64,000 nt of DNA from assembly GCF_900094595.1 (NCBI RefSeq), contig NZ_FMAD01000002.1, positions 186,001 to 250,000 of the forward strand, written 5' to 3'. Below, in pieces: positions 33,626-42,572 of this stretch. Below the pieces are notes generated by a model. The model saw only the letters and a list, made by a program, of their open reading frames with translations. It made no database searches and had not been told where the DNA came from. Each line of letters opens with the position of its first letter. Positions within the stretch are counted from its first letter, which is position 1. Source of the stretch: Cupriavidus alkaliphilus (lineage in GTDB: Bacteria > Pseudomonadota > Gammaproteobacteria > Burkholderiales > Burkholderiaceae). The position numbers and the translations under genes were made by a program.

Positions 33626-34456
33626 TCAGGTGCAGGCCGTATTGGCCGCGTTCTTGGCCTGGACCTCGGGCGGGATCGGCACGGTCAGCGTCATGGTCGG
33701 GCGCCCGTGCTCGAACATGATCAGCTCGCCGGGGGCGAACTGGGTCCAGGTCTCGTTGTCGGTCAGCGGCGCGGTGGCGATCACGGCGACGCGGTCGTCC
33801 GGCGTGGTCACCTGCGCGAAGTCGATCGACAGGTCGGCGTCGATCAGGTGCGCGGTCGAGAACGGCCATTGCCGCACGATGTAGTAGAGGCGGGTCGAGC
33901 AGTGGGCAAACAGCGCCTGCCCGTTGCACAGCAGGTAATTGAACACGCCGTGCAGCGTGATCTCGCGGGTGATGTCGGCCAGCGCGTGGCCCAGCTCGTT
34001 CAGCGGCGGCTGCGAGCCCGGGAAGCGCTTGCGCAGGCCCTGCATCAGCGTGCAGAAGGCGAGTTCGCTGTCGGTGTCGCCCACCGGCTGGTAGACGCCG
34101 GACAGGAACGGGGTGAAGCCGTGCAGGTCGCCGTTGTGGGCAAAGATCCAGTGCCGGCCCCACAGCTCGCGCATGAAGGGGTGGCAGTTTTCCAGCAGCA
34201 CGGTGCCCTGCGTGGCCTTGCGGATATGCGAGATGACGTTCTTGGACTTGATCGGATAGCGCTTGATCAAATCCGCCACCGGCGAGGTGCCGGCGGACTG
34301 GTTGTCGATGAACAGGCGGCAGGCCTTGTCTTCGAAGAAGGCGACACCGAAGCCGTCGGCGTGGTGGTCGGTCAGGCCTCCGCGCGCGGCAAAGCCGGTG
34401 AAGGAGAACGTCACGTCGGTCGGCGTGGCGCAGTTCATGCCTAGCAGCTGGCACAT
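33626..34456 (-). CDS. Class II glutamine amidotransferase (YafJ-like)
   Basis: 276 residues. It begins MCQLLGMNC, so after removal of the initiator Met the N-terminal Cys is the nucleophile of an Ntn-type glutaminase. HADGFGVAFFEDK, SHIRKATQG (Arg), FAHNGDL and GDTDSELAF are the glutamine-binding motifs of the YafJ/EgtC class. No synthase domain is attached, so the acceptor of the ammonia is unknown. It is divergent from ttuC. Confidence 0.88.
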   Translation of the reverse strand: MCQLLGMNCATPTDVTFSFTGFAARGGLTDHHADGFGVAFFEDKACRLFIDNQSAGTSPVADLIKRYPIKSKNVISHIRKATQGTVLLENCHPFMRELWGRHWIFAHNGDLHGFTPFLSGVYQPVGDTDSELAFCTLMQGLRKRFPGSQPPLNELGHALADITREITLHGVFNYLLCNGQALFAHCSTRLYYIVRQWPFSTAHLIDADLSIDFAQVTTPDDRVAVIATAPLTDNETWTQFAPGELIMFEHGRPTMTLTVPIPPEVQAKNAANTACT

Positions 34457-34612
34457 GTCGGGGCACCGGTCGGCAGGGGGCTGCCGCTTTGCAATAGAAT
34501 GCAGGCATTATCCCGCGCGCCCGCGCCGCTGCCAAGCAACCGCGGACGCTCCCCCGCGGTGCCAATGACGCCAGCCACGGCGCCACCATACCTGCTAGCA
34601 ATCCCGAGAACG

Positions 34613-35686
34613 ATGAGCCAATACAAGATTGCCGTGATTCCCGGAGACGGAATCGGCACGGAAGTCATGCCCGAGGGCATCCGCGTGATGGACGCCGCGG
34701 CGCGCCGTTTCGGCATCGACTTCCAGTGGGATCACTTCGATTTTTCCAGCTGCGACTATTACGCCCGCCACGGCAAGATGCTGCCGGACGACTGGTTCGA
34801 CACGCTGGTGAAGTACGACGCCATCTACTTCGGCGCGGTCGGCTGGCCCGACACGGTGCCCGATCACGTCTCGCTGTGGGGCTCGCTGCTGCAGTTCCGC
34901 CGTTCCTTCGACCAGTACGTGAATCTGCGCCCGGTGCGGCTGATGCCGGGCATCCGCAGCCCGCTGGCCGGCCGCCAGCCAGGCGATATCGATTTCTACG
35001 TGGTGCGCGAGAACACCGAAGGCGAGTATTCCAGCATCGGCGGCCGCATGTTCCCCGGCACCGAGCGCGAGATCGTGGTGCAGGAAACGGTGATGAGCCG
35101 CACCGGCGTCGACCGCATCCTGAAGTTCGCCTTTGAACTGGCCCAGAAGCGCCCGAAAAAGCACCTTACCTCGGCGACCAAGTCCAACGGTATCTCGATC
35201 ACGATGCCGTACTGGGACGAGCGGGTCGAGGCCATGGCGGCGCATTACCCCGGCATCAAGGTCGACAAGTACCACATCGACATCCTGACCGCGCATTTCG
35301 TCCAGCATCCGGACTGGTTCGACGTGGTGGTGGCGAGCAACCTGTTCGGCGACATCCTGTCCGATCTCGGGCCGGCCTGCACCGGCACCATCGGCATTGC
35401 GCCGTCGGGCAACATCAATCCGGACCGCACCTTCCCCAGCCTGTTCGAGCCGGTGCACGGCTCGGCCCCGGATATCGCCGGGCGCGGCGTGGCCAACCCG
35501 ATCGGGCAGATCTGGTGCGGCGCCATGATGCTGGAGCACCTGGGCCATGACGAGGCCGGCGCCGCCGTGCTCGGCGCGATCGAGCAGGTGCTGGCGGCCG
35601 GGCCGGAGCACGCGCCGCTGACGCGCGACATCGGCGGCAAGGCCGGTACCGCCGACCTGGGCCGCGCCATCGCGGAGGCGCTGTGA
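34613..35686 (+). CDS. ttuC: Tartrate dehydrogenase/decarboxylase (TtuC/DmlA family)
   Basis: 357 residues of the isocitrate/isopropylmalate dehydrogenase family (IAVIPGDGIGTEVMPEG; VVRENTEGEYSSIGGRM; NLFGDILSDLGP; EPVHGSAPDIAGRG). The details fit the tartrate dehydrogenase/D-malate dehydrogenase branch, which oxidatively decarboxylates tartrate or D-malate with NAD and a divalent metal. The start MSQYKIAVIPG was chosen; the longer frame upstream is not conserved. The stop overlaps the GTG start of ttuD, so the two enzymes are coupled in a tartrate/glycerate route. Confidence 0.88.
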   Translation: MSQYKIAVIPGDGIGTEVMPEGIRVMDAAARRFGIDFQWDHFDFSSCDYYARHGKMLPDDWFDTLVKYDAIYFGAVGWPDTVPDHVSLWGSLLQFRRSFDQYVNLRPVRLMPGIRSPLAGRQPGDIDFYVVRENTEGEYSSIGGRMFPGTEREIVVQETVMSRTGVDRILKFAFELAQKRPKKHLTSATKSNGISITMPYWDERVEAMAAHYPGIKVDKYHIDILTAHFVQHPDWFDVVVASNLFGDILSDLGPACTGTIGIAPSGNINPDRTFPSLFEPVHGSAPDIAGRGVANPIGQIWCGAMMLEHLGHDEAGAAVLGAIEQVLAAGPEHAPLTRDIGGKAGTADLGRAIAEAL

Positions 35687-36990
35687 GCGCCGCGTTCGCG
35701 GGGGACGCCCGCGCACTGCTGCTCGAGACCTTCCATGCCGCGGTGGCGGCGGCCGACCCGCTGCAGATCGTCGCGCAGCACCTGCCGCCGCCGCACGCCG
35801 GCGGCCGCACGCTGGTGGTGGGCGCGGGCAAGGCCGCTGCGTCGATGGCCGCGGCGGTCGAGCGCGCCTACGCCGGCAAGGCAACGCTGGAGGGGCTGGT
35901 GGTCACGCGCTACGCGCACGGCATGCCGACCGACCATATCCGCGTGATCGAGGCCGGCCACCCGGTGCCCGACGAGTCGGGCGAGCAGGCCGCGGCGGAG
36001 ATCCTGGCCGCGGTGCAATCGCTGACGCCGCAGGACCGGCTGCTGGTGCTGGTCTCGGGCGGCGGCTCGAGCCTGCTGTCGCTGCCGGCCGAGGGCATTC
36101 CGATGGCCGACCTGAAGGCGACCACCCGGGAATTGCTGCGTTGTGGCGCGCCGATCACCGACATGAATATCGTGCGCAAGCATATCTCGCGCATCCAGGG
36201 CGGCCGCCTGGCGCAGGCGAGCCAGGCGCCGGTGACCACGCTGATCGTCTCGGACGTGGCCGGCGACGATCCCAGCGCGATTGCCTCGGGCCCGACCGTG
36301 GCGGACCCGAGCACGTTCGATGACGCGCTGCAGATCCTGCGCCGCTACGGCGCCGAGGTGCCGGCCAGCGTGCAGTCGCACCTGGAACGCGGCGCGCGTG
36401 GCGAAGTGGCGGAGACGCCCAAGCCCGGCGACCCCTTGTTCGATCGGGTCGACAACATCATGATCGCCACCGCCCACGGCAGCCTCGAGGCCGCCGCCGC
36501 GCTGTTCCGCCGGCGCGGCATCACGCCGGTGGTGCTGGGCGATACCGTGACCGGCGAGGCGCGCGAAGTGGCCCGCGTCTATGCCGCGCTGGTGCGCGAG
36601 ATTCGCGCGTACAATGCGCCGTTCGCCACGCCCGTGGCGCTGATTTCCGGAGGTGAGTGCACGGTCACTTTGCCGGCCGGCGGCGGCGCCAGCAAGGCGC
36701 GCGGCGGGCGCTGCTCGGAGTTCCTGCTGTCGCTGGCGGTCGAACTGGCAGGCATGCCCGATGTGTACGCCATCGCCGCCGACACCGACGGCATAGACGG
36801 CTCGGAAGACAATGCCGGTGCGCTGGCCGACCCGACCACGCTGGCGCGCGCCGAGGCCGCCGGGTTGCCCGGCCAGCGCCAGCTAGACGCGCACGATGCC
36901 TGGGGCCTGTTCGAAGCGATCGGCGACCTCGTGGTCACCGGCCCCACGCGCACCAACGTCAACGACTACCGCGCCATCCTGATTCTCTGA
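35683..36990 (+). CDS. ttuD: Glycerate 2-kinase, MOFRL family (TtuD)
   Basis: 435 residues from a GTG start overlapping ttuC. DARALLLETFHAAVAAADP at the N-terminus, the glycine-rich LVSGGGSSLLSLP and the C-terminal MOFRL part (ISGGECTVTLP, GGRCSEFLLSLA, AADTDGIDGSEDNAGA) define the family. It is often labelled hydroxypyruvate reductase, but characterised members are ATP-dependent glycerate 2-kinases, making 2-phosphoglycerate. Coupling with ttuC fits tartrate to glycerate to glycolysis. Confidence 0.88.
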   Translation: MSAAFAGDARALLLETFHAAVAAADPLQIVAQHLPPPHAGGRTLVVGAGKAAASMAAAVERAYAGKATLEGLVVTRYAHGMPTDHIRVIEAGHPVPDESGEQAAAEILAAVQSLTPQDRLLVLVSGGGSSLLSLPAEGIPMADLKATTRELLRCGAPITDMNIVRKHISRIQGGRLAQASQAPVTTLIVSDVAGDDPSAIASGPTVADPSTFDDALQILRRYGAEVPASVQSHLERGARGEVAETPKPGDPLFDRVDNIMIATAHGSLEAAAALFRRRGITPVVLGDTVTGEAREVARVYAALVREIRAYNAPFATPVALISGGECTVTLPAGGGASKARGGRCSEFLLSLAVELAGMPDVYAIAADTDGIDGSEDNAGALADPTTLARAEAAGLPGQRQLDAHDAWGLFEAIGDLVVTGPTRTNVNDYRAILIL

Positions 36991-37035
36991 TTTCGACGAA
37001 CGCCGGCCGCCGCCGCGGCCGGCCCCAAGCTAGCC

Positions 37036-38070
37036 ATGACCCAGAAGCTCACCATCACCCGCCCGGACGACTGGCACCTGCACCTGCGCGACGGCGCGGC
37101 GCTGGCCGCCGTGCTGCCCGACACCGCCCGCCAGTTCGCCCGTGCCATCATCATGCCCAACCTGAAGCCGCCGGTAACCACGGTGGCGCAGGCACAGGCC
37201 TATCGCGCCCGCATCCTGGCGGCGCTGCCGGCCGGCATGCAGTTCGAGCCGCTGATGACGCTGTACCTGACCGACAACACCAGCGCCGAGGAAATCGCCG
37301 TGGCCAAGGCCAGCGGCTTCGTGCACGGCGTCAAGCTGTACCCGGCAGGTGCCACCACCAACAGCGACGCCGGCGTGACCGATATCCGCCGCTGCTATCC
37401 GGCGCTGGAAGCGATGCAACGCGAAGGCCTGCCGCTGCTGGTGCACGGCGAAGTGACCGACCCGGCCATCGATATCTTTGACCGCGAGGCCGTGTTCATC
37501 GAGCGGGTGATGACGCCGCTGCGCCGCGACATGCCTGAACTGAAGGTGGTGTTCGAGCACATCACCACCAAGGATGCGGCACAGTACGTGCGCGACGCGA
37601 GCGGCCCGGTCGGCGCCACCATCACCGCGCACCACCTGCTCTACAACCGCAACGCCATCTTCACCGGCGGCATCCGGCCGCACTACTATTGCCTGCCGGT
37701 GCTCAAGCGCGAAACCCACCGCGAGGCGCTGGTGGCGGCCGCCACCTCGGGCAGCGAGCGCTTCTTCCTGGGTACCGACAGCGCGCCGCACGCGCGTGGC
37801 CTGAAGGAACATGCCTGCGGCTGCGCCGGCTGCTATACCGCGCTGCATGCGATGGAGCTGTATGCCGAAGCCTTCGACGCCGCCGGCGCGCTCGACAAGC
37901 TGGAAGCCTTCGCCAGCTTCAACGGCCCGGCATTCTACGGCCTGCCGCGCAACACCGGCACGCTGACGCTGGAGCGCGAGGACTGGGAACTGCCGGCCGA
38001 GCTGCCCTACGGCGACGCCACGCTGGTGCCGCTGCGCGGCGGCGAGACGCTGCGCTGGAAGGCACGCTGA
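37036..38070 (+). CDS. pyrC: Dihydroorotase
   Basis: 344 residues, the class II (PyrC) length. It closes carbamoyl-aspartate to dihydroorotate in pyrimidine synthesis. The metal ligands H14 and H16 are in [10 protein letters not shown]; the lysine likely to be carboxylated is K100 in [40 protein letters not shown] and [11 protein letters not shown] supply the further His and Asp ligands. It precedes the DUF3025 gene by 4 bp. Confidence 0.95.
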   Translation: MTQKLTITRPDDWHLHLRDGAALAAVLPDTARQFARAIIMPNLKPPVTTVAQAQAYRARILAALPAGMQFEPLMTLYLTDNTSAEEIAVAKASGFVHGVKLYPAGATTNSDAGVTDIRRCYPALEAMQREGLPLLVHGEVTDPAIDIFDREAVFIERVMTPLRRDMPELKVVFEHITTKDAAQYVRDASGPVGATITAHHLLYNRNAIFTGGIRPHYYCLPVLKRETHREALVAAATSGSERFFLGTDSAPHARGLKEHACGCAGCYTALHAMELYAEAFDAAGALDKLEAFASFNGPAFYGLPRNTGTLTLEREDWELPAELPYGDATLVPLRGGETLRWKAR

Positions 38071-38074
38071 AGCC

Positions 38075-38911
38075 TTGCGCACGCAGCAGACCGCGGCCGG
38101 CGAGCACTTCGCCGCCGCGCTGGCCGGGATCGACTGGTCCCGGCCGTGGTTCCAGCCTTTTGCCGCACACGGCGCCGCGCTGGCGGCGGCAGTGCAGGGC
38201 GGTGCCGACCTGCGCAGCGGGCTTGATGCACGCGCCGCGGCACTGGACCTGCGCAATGCGCGCGGGCTGCCGCTGCGCTTTGTCGCCGAGCACGCCTTGC
38301 CGGACGGCAGCGCCTATGAAGCGCATATCCATGCCACTGGCGAAGTCCCTACCCGCCACAATCTCCACGACTTCTTCAACGCGCTGGTCTGGCTGCATTT
38401 CCCGCAGGCCAAACGCGCCCTCAACCAGATTCAGGCCGAGGTCATCGCCCGCGATGGCGTAACGACCACGCGCGGCGGCGTGCGCGATGCGGCGACGCTG
38501 TTCGACGAGAACGCGGTGCTGTTCCTCGGCACCGACCAGGGCATGACCGCGGCGCTCAGGGGGTTTGCGTGGGGGCGGCTGTTCGTCGATGGTCGGTCCC
38601 GATGGGACATGGACTGCGCGGTGGTGCCGTTCGGCCACGCCTTGCTCGAAAAACTGGTGCAGCCGTACAAGTCGGTGACGGCGCATGCCTGGCCACTGCC
38701 GCTGGTGCCCGGCGATCCTGCGCTCGATGCGGTGCTTGCCGGGTCACTGCTGTCCGCGGCCGATGCCGGCGCGTTGCGGGGCGGACGCAGCTTTGCGCCG
38801 CTGCCGGTGATGGGCATCCCGGGCTGGTGCGAAGACAACGCGGACCCGGACTTCTATGCCGATGCCACCGTATTCCGCCCCGGCCGGCGCCGCGACCGGG
38901 AGGCCGGCTGA
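38075..38911 (+). CDS. DUF3025 family protein
   Basis: 278 residues from a TTG start four bases after the pyrC stop; a later start is possible. The segment PTRHNLHDFFNALVWLHFPQAKRALN is the recognisable core of DUF3025, a family with no established function. Near the C-terminus, GIPGWCEDNADPDFYADATVFRP is also well conserved in this family. It is probably cotranscribed with pyrC and ends about 40 bp before rnpB, so the rnpB promoter likely overlaps its 3' end. Confidence 0.8.
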   Translation: MRTQQTAAGEHFAAALAGIDWSRPWFQPFAAHGAALAAAVQGGADLRSGLDARAAALDLRNARGLPLRFVAEHALPDGSAYEAHIHATGEVPTRHNLHDFFNALVWLHFPQAKRALNQIQAEVIARDGVTTTRGGVRDAATLFDENAVLFLGTDQGMTAALRGFAWGRLFVDGRSRWDMDCAVVPFGHALLEKLVQPYKSVTAHAWPLPLVPGDPALDAVLAGSLLSAADAGALRGGRSFAPLPVMGIPGWCEDNADPDFYADATVFRPGRRRDREAG

Positions 38912-38952
38912 CGCCCCGGCAGGCGGGCGCAATCGGTGTTAGACTGCGGGCC

Positions 38953-39293
38953 GCAAAGCAGGCCAGGCAACCGCTGCCTGCACCGCAAGGTGCAGGGGGA
39001 GGAAAGTCCGGACTCCACAGGGCAGGGTGTTGGCTAACAGCCATCCACGGTAACGTGCGGAATAGGGCCACAGAGACGAGTCTTGCCGCCGGGTTCGCCC
39101 GGCGGGAAGGGTGAAACGCGGTAACCTCCACCTGGAGCAATCCCAAATAGGCAGGCGATGAAGCGGCCCGCTGAGTCTGCGGGTAGGGAGCTGGAGCCGG
39201 CTGGTAACAGCCGGCCTAGAGGAATGGTTGTCACGCGCCGCGCGCCGCAAGGCGGGCGGGGCGCACAGAATCCGGCTTATCGGCCTGCTTTGC
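38953..39293 (+). ncRNA. rnpB: RNase P RNA (type A)
   Basis: About 341 nt. The catalytic RNA that matures tRNA 5' ends. Conserved blocks: GAGGAAAGTCCGGACTCC near the 5' end (P4/CR-I), ACAGAGACGAG, GGTGAAACGCGGTAACC, and at the 3' end ACAGAATCCGGCTTAT (CR-V and P4 3' strand). The ends were set by the terminal P1 pairing of GCAAAGCAGGCC with GGCCTGCTTTGC. A possible -10 box (TTAGAC) lies 9 bp upstream. Confidence 0.96.
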
Positions 39294-39350
39294 TTCAGTC
39301 ATCGGCACGACCCGGCGCCCGCGCGGCGCACCGGGCCGGCCAAACTTCCC

Positions 39351-39773
39351 TCAGCCTTCGACGATTTCCAGCGTGTGCGTGATCTCGGCCGTCTTGGCCA
39401 GCATGATCGACGCCGAGCAGTACTTCTCGTGCGACAGCTTGATCGCGCGCTCGACCGTGGCGGGGTTGAGATTCTTGCCGGTGACCACAAAATGGAAGTT
39501 GATGCGGGTGAACACCTTGGGATCTTCGCCGGCGCGTTCGGCCTGCAGCTGCACGCTGCAGCCCGTAACGTCCTGGCGGCTGCGCTTGAGGATCAGCACC
39601 ACGTCATAGGCGGTGCAGCCGCCCGTGCCCAGCAGCACCATTTCCATGGGCCGCGGGGCCAGGTTGTGGCCACCACCTTCGGGGGCGCCGTCCATGGCAA
39701 CGATATGGCCGCTGCCGGTCTGGGCGACGAAGCTCATGCCGTCGGCGCCCAACCATGTTACTTTGCATTCCAT
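39351..39773 (-). CDS. OsmC-family protein
   Basis: 140 residues. It carries the OsmC/YhfA pattern: RPMEMVLLGTGGCTAYDVVLILKRSR with the first conserved Cys, and LSHEKYCSASIMLAKTAEI with the second. OsmC-like proteins reduce organic or fatty-acid hydroperoxides with this Cys pair; the YhfA branch is less well understood. The gene is read towards rnpB and starts next to the long gene-free region, where a short inverted repeat lies about 35 bp upstream of its start. Confidence 0.87.
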   Translation of the reverse strand: MECKVTWLGADGMSFVAQTGSGHIVAMDGAPEGGGHNLAPRPMEMVLLGTGGCTAYDVVLILKRSRQDVTGCSVQLQAERAGEDPKVFTRINFHFVVTGKNLNPATVERAIKLSHEKYCSASIMLAKTAEITHTLEIVEG

Positions 39774-39808
39774 TTTGTTCGTTCCTGTGCTGTGTTTTGT
39801 CGGTTTGC

Positions 39809-39826
39809 GATCACAAGCGCGTGATC
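39809..39826. promoter_or_regulatory. Inverted repeat upstream of the OsmC-like gene
   Basis: GATCAC-N6-GTGATC lies 36 bp upstream of the OsmC-like start codon. It could be an operator for that gene; the regulator is unknown. Confidence 0.35.
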
Positions 39827-39998
39827 TCGAATCTTGCTTTTCCCAGTATATGGCAAGGTCAAGTTCGGGGCATCGACGCCGATAACCTTAGAAAACCTGA
39901 GGGTTTCCTCTAATATGTCGTCGGGATGATACGTTCGTTTGGTCTGTTAGTTGTTGATTTTTAAGGAATTGATTCACAACGGATCAGTCCCGGTAACG

Positions 39999-40013
39999 TT
40001 TCGTAATACGAAA
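39999..40013. promoter_or_regulatory. 15-bp palindrome upstream of the small-RNA promoter
   Basis: TTTCGTA-A-TACGAAA is a perfect palindrome centred about 67 bp upstream of the predicted start of the small RNA, a usual place for an activator site. A further ATTTCG half-like element lies at 40018-40023. Confidence 0.5.
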
Positions 40014-40038
40014 TCACATTTCGCACTGCAAATTTCCC

Positions 40039-40066
40039 TTGCATCCGGACAAACCCTAGGTATAAT
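40039..40066 (+). promoter_or_regulatory. Strong sigma70 promoter of the candidate small RNA
   Basis: TTGCAT (-35) and a perfect TATAAT (-10) with 16-bp spacing. Transcription should start near 40073. Confidence 0.75.
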
Positions 40067-40072
40067 TCCAAT

Positions 40073-40232
40073 CATTGAACGACGGCGCAGACAGCGCGCC
40101 AGAGTGCGAAAGCGAAGCCCCCGGCCAAGCCCGCCGCACCGCCCGCAGGTCCCTCCGTCGATCTCCAGGTGTCTCCTCCACCCTCCTCCTTTGGTGGATT
40201 CAAACCCAAGCTCGAACGCTTGGGTTTTTTTT
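40073..40232 (+). ncRNA. Candidate small regulatory RNA with anti-Shine-Dalgarno loops
   Basis: A transcript of about 160 nt is bounded by a near-consensus promoter and a strong terminator. Its one long plus-strand frame runs straight through the terminator, so it is probably non-coding. Near the 3' part, TCCACC and GGTGGA form a stem whose 10-nt loop shows CUCCUCC; a second CUCCUCC lies just before it. Such motifs in loops commonly pair with ribosome binding sites. I do not recognise it as 6S, tmRNA, SRP or another named RNA. An attenuator for rplM is the main alternative, but rplM has its own promoter downstream. Confidence 0.6.
40202..40232 (+). terminator. Rho-independent terminator of the candidate small RNA
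   Basis: AAACCCAAGC and GCTTGGGTTT form a 10-bp stem with a 6-nt loop, and the T-tract has eight Ts. No protein gene on this strand ends nearby, which is why a non-coding transcript is inferred. Confidence 0.9.
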
Positions 40233-40326
40233 CGCCTGAACCAATCGCGCCGGCCTCACAAGTGCGTTGAACGGCCCGGGAGCAAAGTCCATCGGCGTCG
40301 ATCTTGACGAAAATCTCAGTCTTTGC

Positions 40327-40356
40327 TTGTGCGCTCGCCACGGCCGCCAGTATAAT
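40327..40356 (+). promoter_or_regulatory. Promoter of the rplM-rpsI operon
   Basis: TTGTGC and a perfect TATAAT with 18-bp spacing. It predicts a leader of about 130 nt before rplM, long enough for regulation by a ribosomal protein, although no known L13/S9 leader motif is recognised. Confidence 0.6.
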
Positions 40357-40495
40357 CGAGGGCTTTTCCGTCATGCCCGCGGAAGAAGAAGACAGCAGGA
40401 CCCGGCCACCCCCGTGGCGGCCACAAGACTTGCAGGGGCGAGCACAAGCCTTCGCGAGTCGGATTACGGGCACGAACCAATAGTCAGGAAAAATC

Positions 40496-40924
40496 ATGAA
40501 GACCTTTTCCGCCAAGCCTCATGAGGTAAAGCGCGACTGGTACGTGATTGACGCGACGGACAAAGTCCTCGGCCGTGTTGCCAGCGAAGTGGCACGCCGT
40601 CTGCGCGGCAAGCACAAGCCGGAATTCACTCCGCACGTCGACACGGGTGATTACATCATCATCGTCAATGCAGCCAAGCTGCGTGTCACGGGTACCAAGG
40701 AAACGGACAAGAAGTACTATCGCCATTCGGGCTACCCGGGCGGTATCTACGAAACGACGTTCGGCAAGATGCAGCAGCGTTTCCCGGGCCGTGCCCTGGA
40801 AAAGGCTGTGAAGGGCATGCTGCCGAAGGGTCCGCTGGGCTACGCGATGATCAAGAAGCTGAAGGTTTACGCCGAAGCCGAGCATCCGCACGAAGCGCAG
40901 CAGCCCAAGGCGCTGGAAATCTAA
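40496..40924 (+). CDS. rplM: 50S ribosomal protein L13
   Basis: 142 residues, the standard bacterial L13 length. [20 protein letters not shown] and [21 protein letters not shown] are highly conserved L13 blocks, as is [18 protein letters not shown] near the end. It assembles early on 23S rRNA. It forms the usual operon with rpsI, which starts 12 bp later. Confidence 0.98.
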   Translation: MKTFSAKPHEVKRDWYVIDATDKVLGRVASEVARRLRGKHKPEFTPHVDTGDYIIIVNAAKLRVTGTKETDKKYYRHSGYPGGIYETTFGKMQQRFPGRALEKAVKGMLPKGPLGYAMIKKLKVYAEAEHPHEAQQPKALEI

Positions 40925-40936
40925 GGAGGCCAATCC

Positions 40937-41329
40937 ATGATCGGTAACTGGAATTACGGTACTGGCCGCCGCAAGAGCGCTGTGGCACGTGTCTTCATCA
41001 AGTCGGGCAAGGGCGACATCGTCGTCAACGGCAAGCCCATCAAAGAGTATTTCGCTCGCGAAACCTCGCTGATGATCGTGCGCCAGCCGCTGGAACTGAC
41101 CGCTCACGCTGAAACGTTCGACATCAAGGTCAACGTCACCGGCGGCGGCGAAACCGGCCAGGCCGGCGCAGTGCGCCACGGCATCACCCGCGCCCTGATC
41201 GACTACGACGCGACCCTGAAGTCGGCCCTGTCGAAGGCAGGCTACGTCACGCGCGATGCACGTGAAGTCGAGCGTAAGAAGGTCGGCTTCCACAAGGCGC
41301 GTCGTCGCAAGCAGTTCTCGAAGCGCTGA
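40937..41329 (+). CDS. rpsI: 30S ribosomal protein S9
   Basis: 130 residues, the standard S9 length. Conserved blocks: [34 protein letters not shown] and the basic tail ending [17 protein letters not shown], whose terminal Arg reaches the tRNA in the P site. It ends the operon, with a strong terminator about 45 bp downstream. Confidence 0.98.
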   Translation: MIGNWNYGTGRRKSAVARVFIKSGKGDIVVNGKPIKEYFARETSLMIVRQPLELTAHAETFDIKVNVTGGGETGQAGAVRHGITRALIDYDATLKSALSKAGYVTRDAREVERKKVGFHKARRRKQFSKR

Positions 41330-41373
41330 TGCGTTTTCGCGGATCCCGCCTGTGCCGGATCTTGCGAAACCAG

Positions 41374-41406
41374 AAAAACCGCACGCTGGCCGTGCGGTTT
41401 TTTTTC
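41374..41406 (+). terminator. Rho-independent terminator after rpsI
   Basis: AAAAACCGCACG and CGTGCGGTTTTT form a 12-bp stem with a 5-nt loop and a run of nine Ts. Confidence 0.93.
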
Positions 41407-41588
41407 GCTCGCGGGCTACGGAACCGGCGCCGTGCTGCCGTCATAGTGAGCAGTCTGCCATACTTTTGTGGGGTATCCGGCCGCACGCGGCTACAATCAC
41501 GCCCTGTCGCCGACGGCAAGTCCGGCTTGCCGGCGCGGTTGCGCCACGGGCAGGCCAGCCTGGCACGAACGAGAGAGGAGTGAGAGTC

Positions 41589-42086
41589 ATGCTGTTTTCC
41601 AAGAAGAAGGGCCTTTCGATCGACACGCTGATTGGCGAGGACACCGCCATCGACGGCGACCTGGTGTTTGCCGGCGGCCTGCGCCTGGACGGACGCGTGC
41701 GCGGCAACGTGACCGCGGCGCCGGGCAAGCCCAGCATGCTGGTGGTGAGCGAGAAGGGCATGGTCGAGGGCGAAATCAGCGTCGGCCACCTGGTGCTGAA
41801 CGGCACCGTCAAGGGCCCGGTGCAGGCCGCCGACCTGCTGGAGCTGCAGCCGCAGGCACGGGTGCTCGGCGACGTGCGCTATGCTGCGCTCGAAATGCAC
41901 CAGGGTGCACTGGTCGAAGGTCGCCTGATGCCGATGGTGCAGGGCGAGGTCAAGGCGTTGCCGAACTTGATGGAGGCCGCGCCCGCGGACGAAGTGACGG
42001 AAGCGACTGAAGCGGCCGATAACGAACCGGCCGCCGCAGGCGAAACTCCCGCGGTCGGGGCCAGTCCCACTGCAAAGGCCGCATAG
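41589..42086 (+). CDS. Bactofilin (polymer-forming cytoskeletal protein)
   Basis: 165 residues. MLFSKKKG precedes a beta-helical bactofilin core (about 13-120) seen as repeated G-hydrophobic turns: IDGDLVFAGGLRLDGRVRGNV, VEGEISVGHLVLNGTVKGPV and VLGDVRYAALEMHQGALVEGRL. The tail is acidic and Ala-rich. Bactofilins polymerise without nucleotides and act in cell shape or envelope tasks. The start was set at the ATG after GAGAGGAG. It stands between rpsI and erpA, each with its own signals. Confidence 0.9.
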   Translation: MLFSKKKGLSIDTLIGEDTAIDGDLVFAGGLRLDGRVRGNVTAAPGKPSMLVVSEKGMVEGEISVGHLVLNGTVKGPVQAADLLELQPQARVLGDVRYAALEMHQGALVEGRLMPMVQGEVKALPNLMEAAPADEVTEATEAADNEPAAAGETPAVGASPTAKAA

Positions 42087-42186
42087 CGGCGACTTCGTTG
42101 GTCGGAACCCCTTGAAAACACAAGGTTTCGGCACGATTTCCCAGTAGCGCTTAGAATACAGGCGTATCTAAACAGGAGAACACCCC

Positions 42187-42555
42187 ATGAACGCAGTCGC
42201 AGAGGCACCCGTTACCGAGGACGTGCCGGCACCGTTCGTCTTTACCGACAGCGCCGCCGACAAGGTCAAGCAGTTGATCGAGGAAGAGGGCAATGCCGAG
42301 CTGAAACTGCGCGTGTTCGTGCAGGGCGGCGGCTGCTCCGGCTTCCAGTATGGCTTCACCTTCGACGAGGAAGTCAACGAAGACGACACCACCATGGTCA
42401 AGAACGGCGTCACCCTGCTGATCGATTCGATGAGCTACCAGTATCTGGTCGGCGCCGAGATCGACTACAAGGAAGACATCAACGGCGCGCAGTTCGTGAT
42501 CAAGAACCCGAATGCTTCGACCACCTGCGGTTGCGGCTCGTCGTTCTCGGTCTGA
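42187..42555 (+). CDS. erpA: Iron-sulfur cluster insertion protein ErpA
   Basis: 122 residues of the A-type carrier family. The three cluster-binding cysteines are C50 ([11 protein letters not shown]), C114 and C116 ([11 protein letters not shown]). The [27 protein letters not shown] segment is characteristic of ErpA, which passes [4Fe-4S] clusters to isoprenoid and respiratory enzymes. ACAGGAG precedes the ATG. A terminator follows directly. Confidence 0.94.
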   Translation: MNAVAEAPVTEDVPAPFVFTDSAADKVKQLIEEEGNAELKLRVFVQGGGCSGFQYGFTFDEEVNEDDTTMVKNGVTLLIDSMSYQYLVGAEIDYKEDINGAQFVIKNPNASTTCGCGSSFSV

Positions 42556-42572
42556 GCGATCCCGGTCTCAAC

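Larger units (their letters stand above)
39774..40495. other. 722-bp region without protein genes between osmC-like and rplM
   Basis: No convincing protein gene lies here. Reading frames that span it run through a terminator or lack homology. It holds, in order: the osmC-side inverted repeat, AT-rich DNA, a 15-bp palindrome, a strong promoter, a likely small RNA with a terminator, and the rplM promoter with a leader of about 130 nt. Confidence 0.75.

Noticed and set aside
39951..40307. A 118-codon plus-strand frame in the gap before rplM
   Set aside because: It runs through the strong promoter and the terminator with eight Ts, and its composition is not protein-like; a small RNA explains the signals better.
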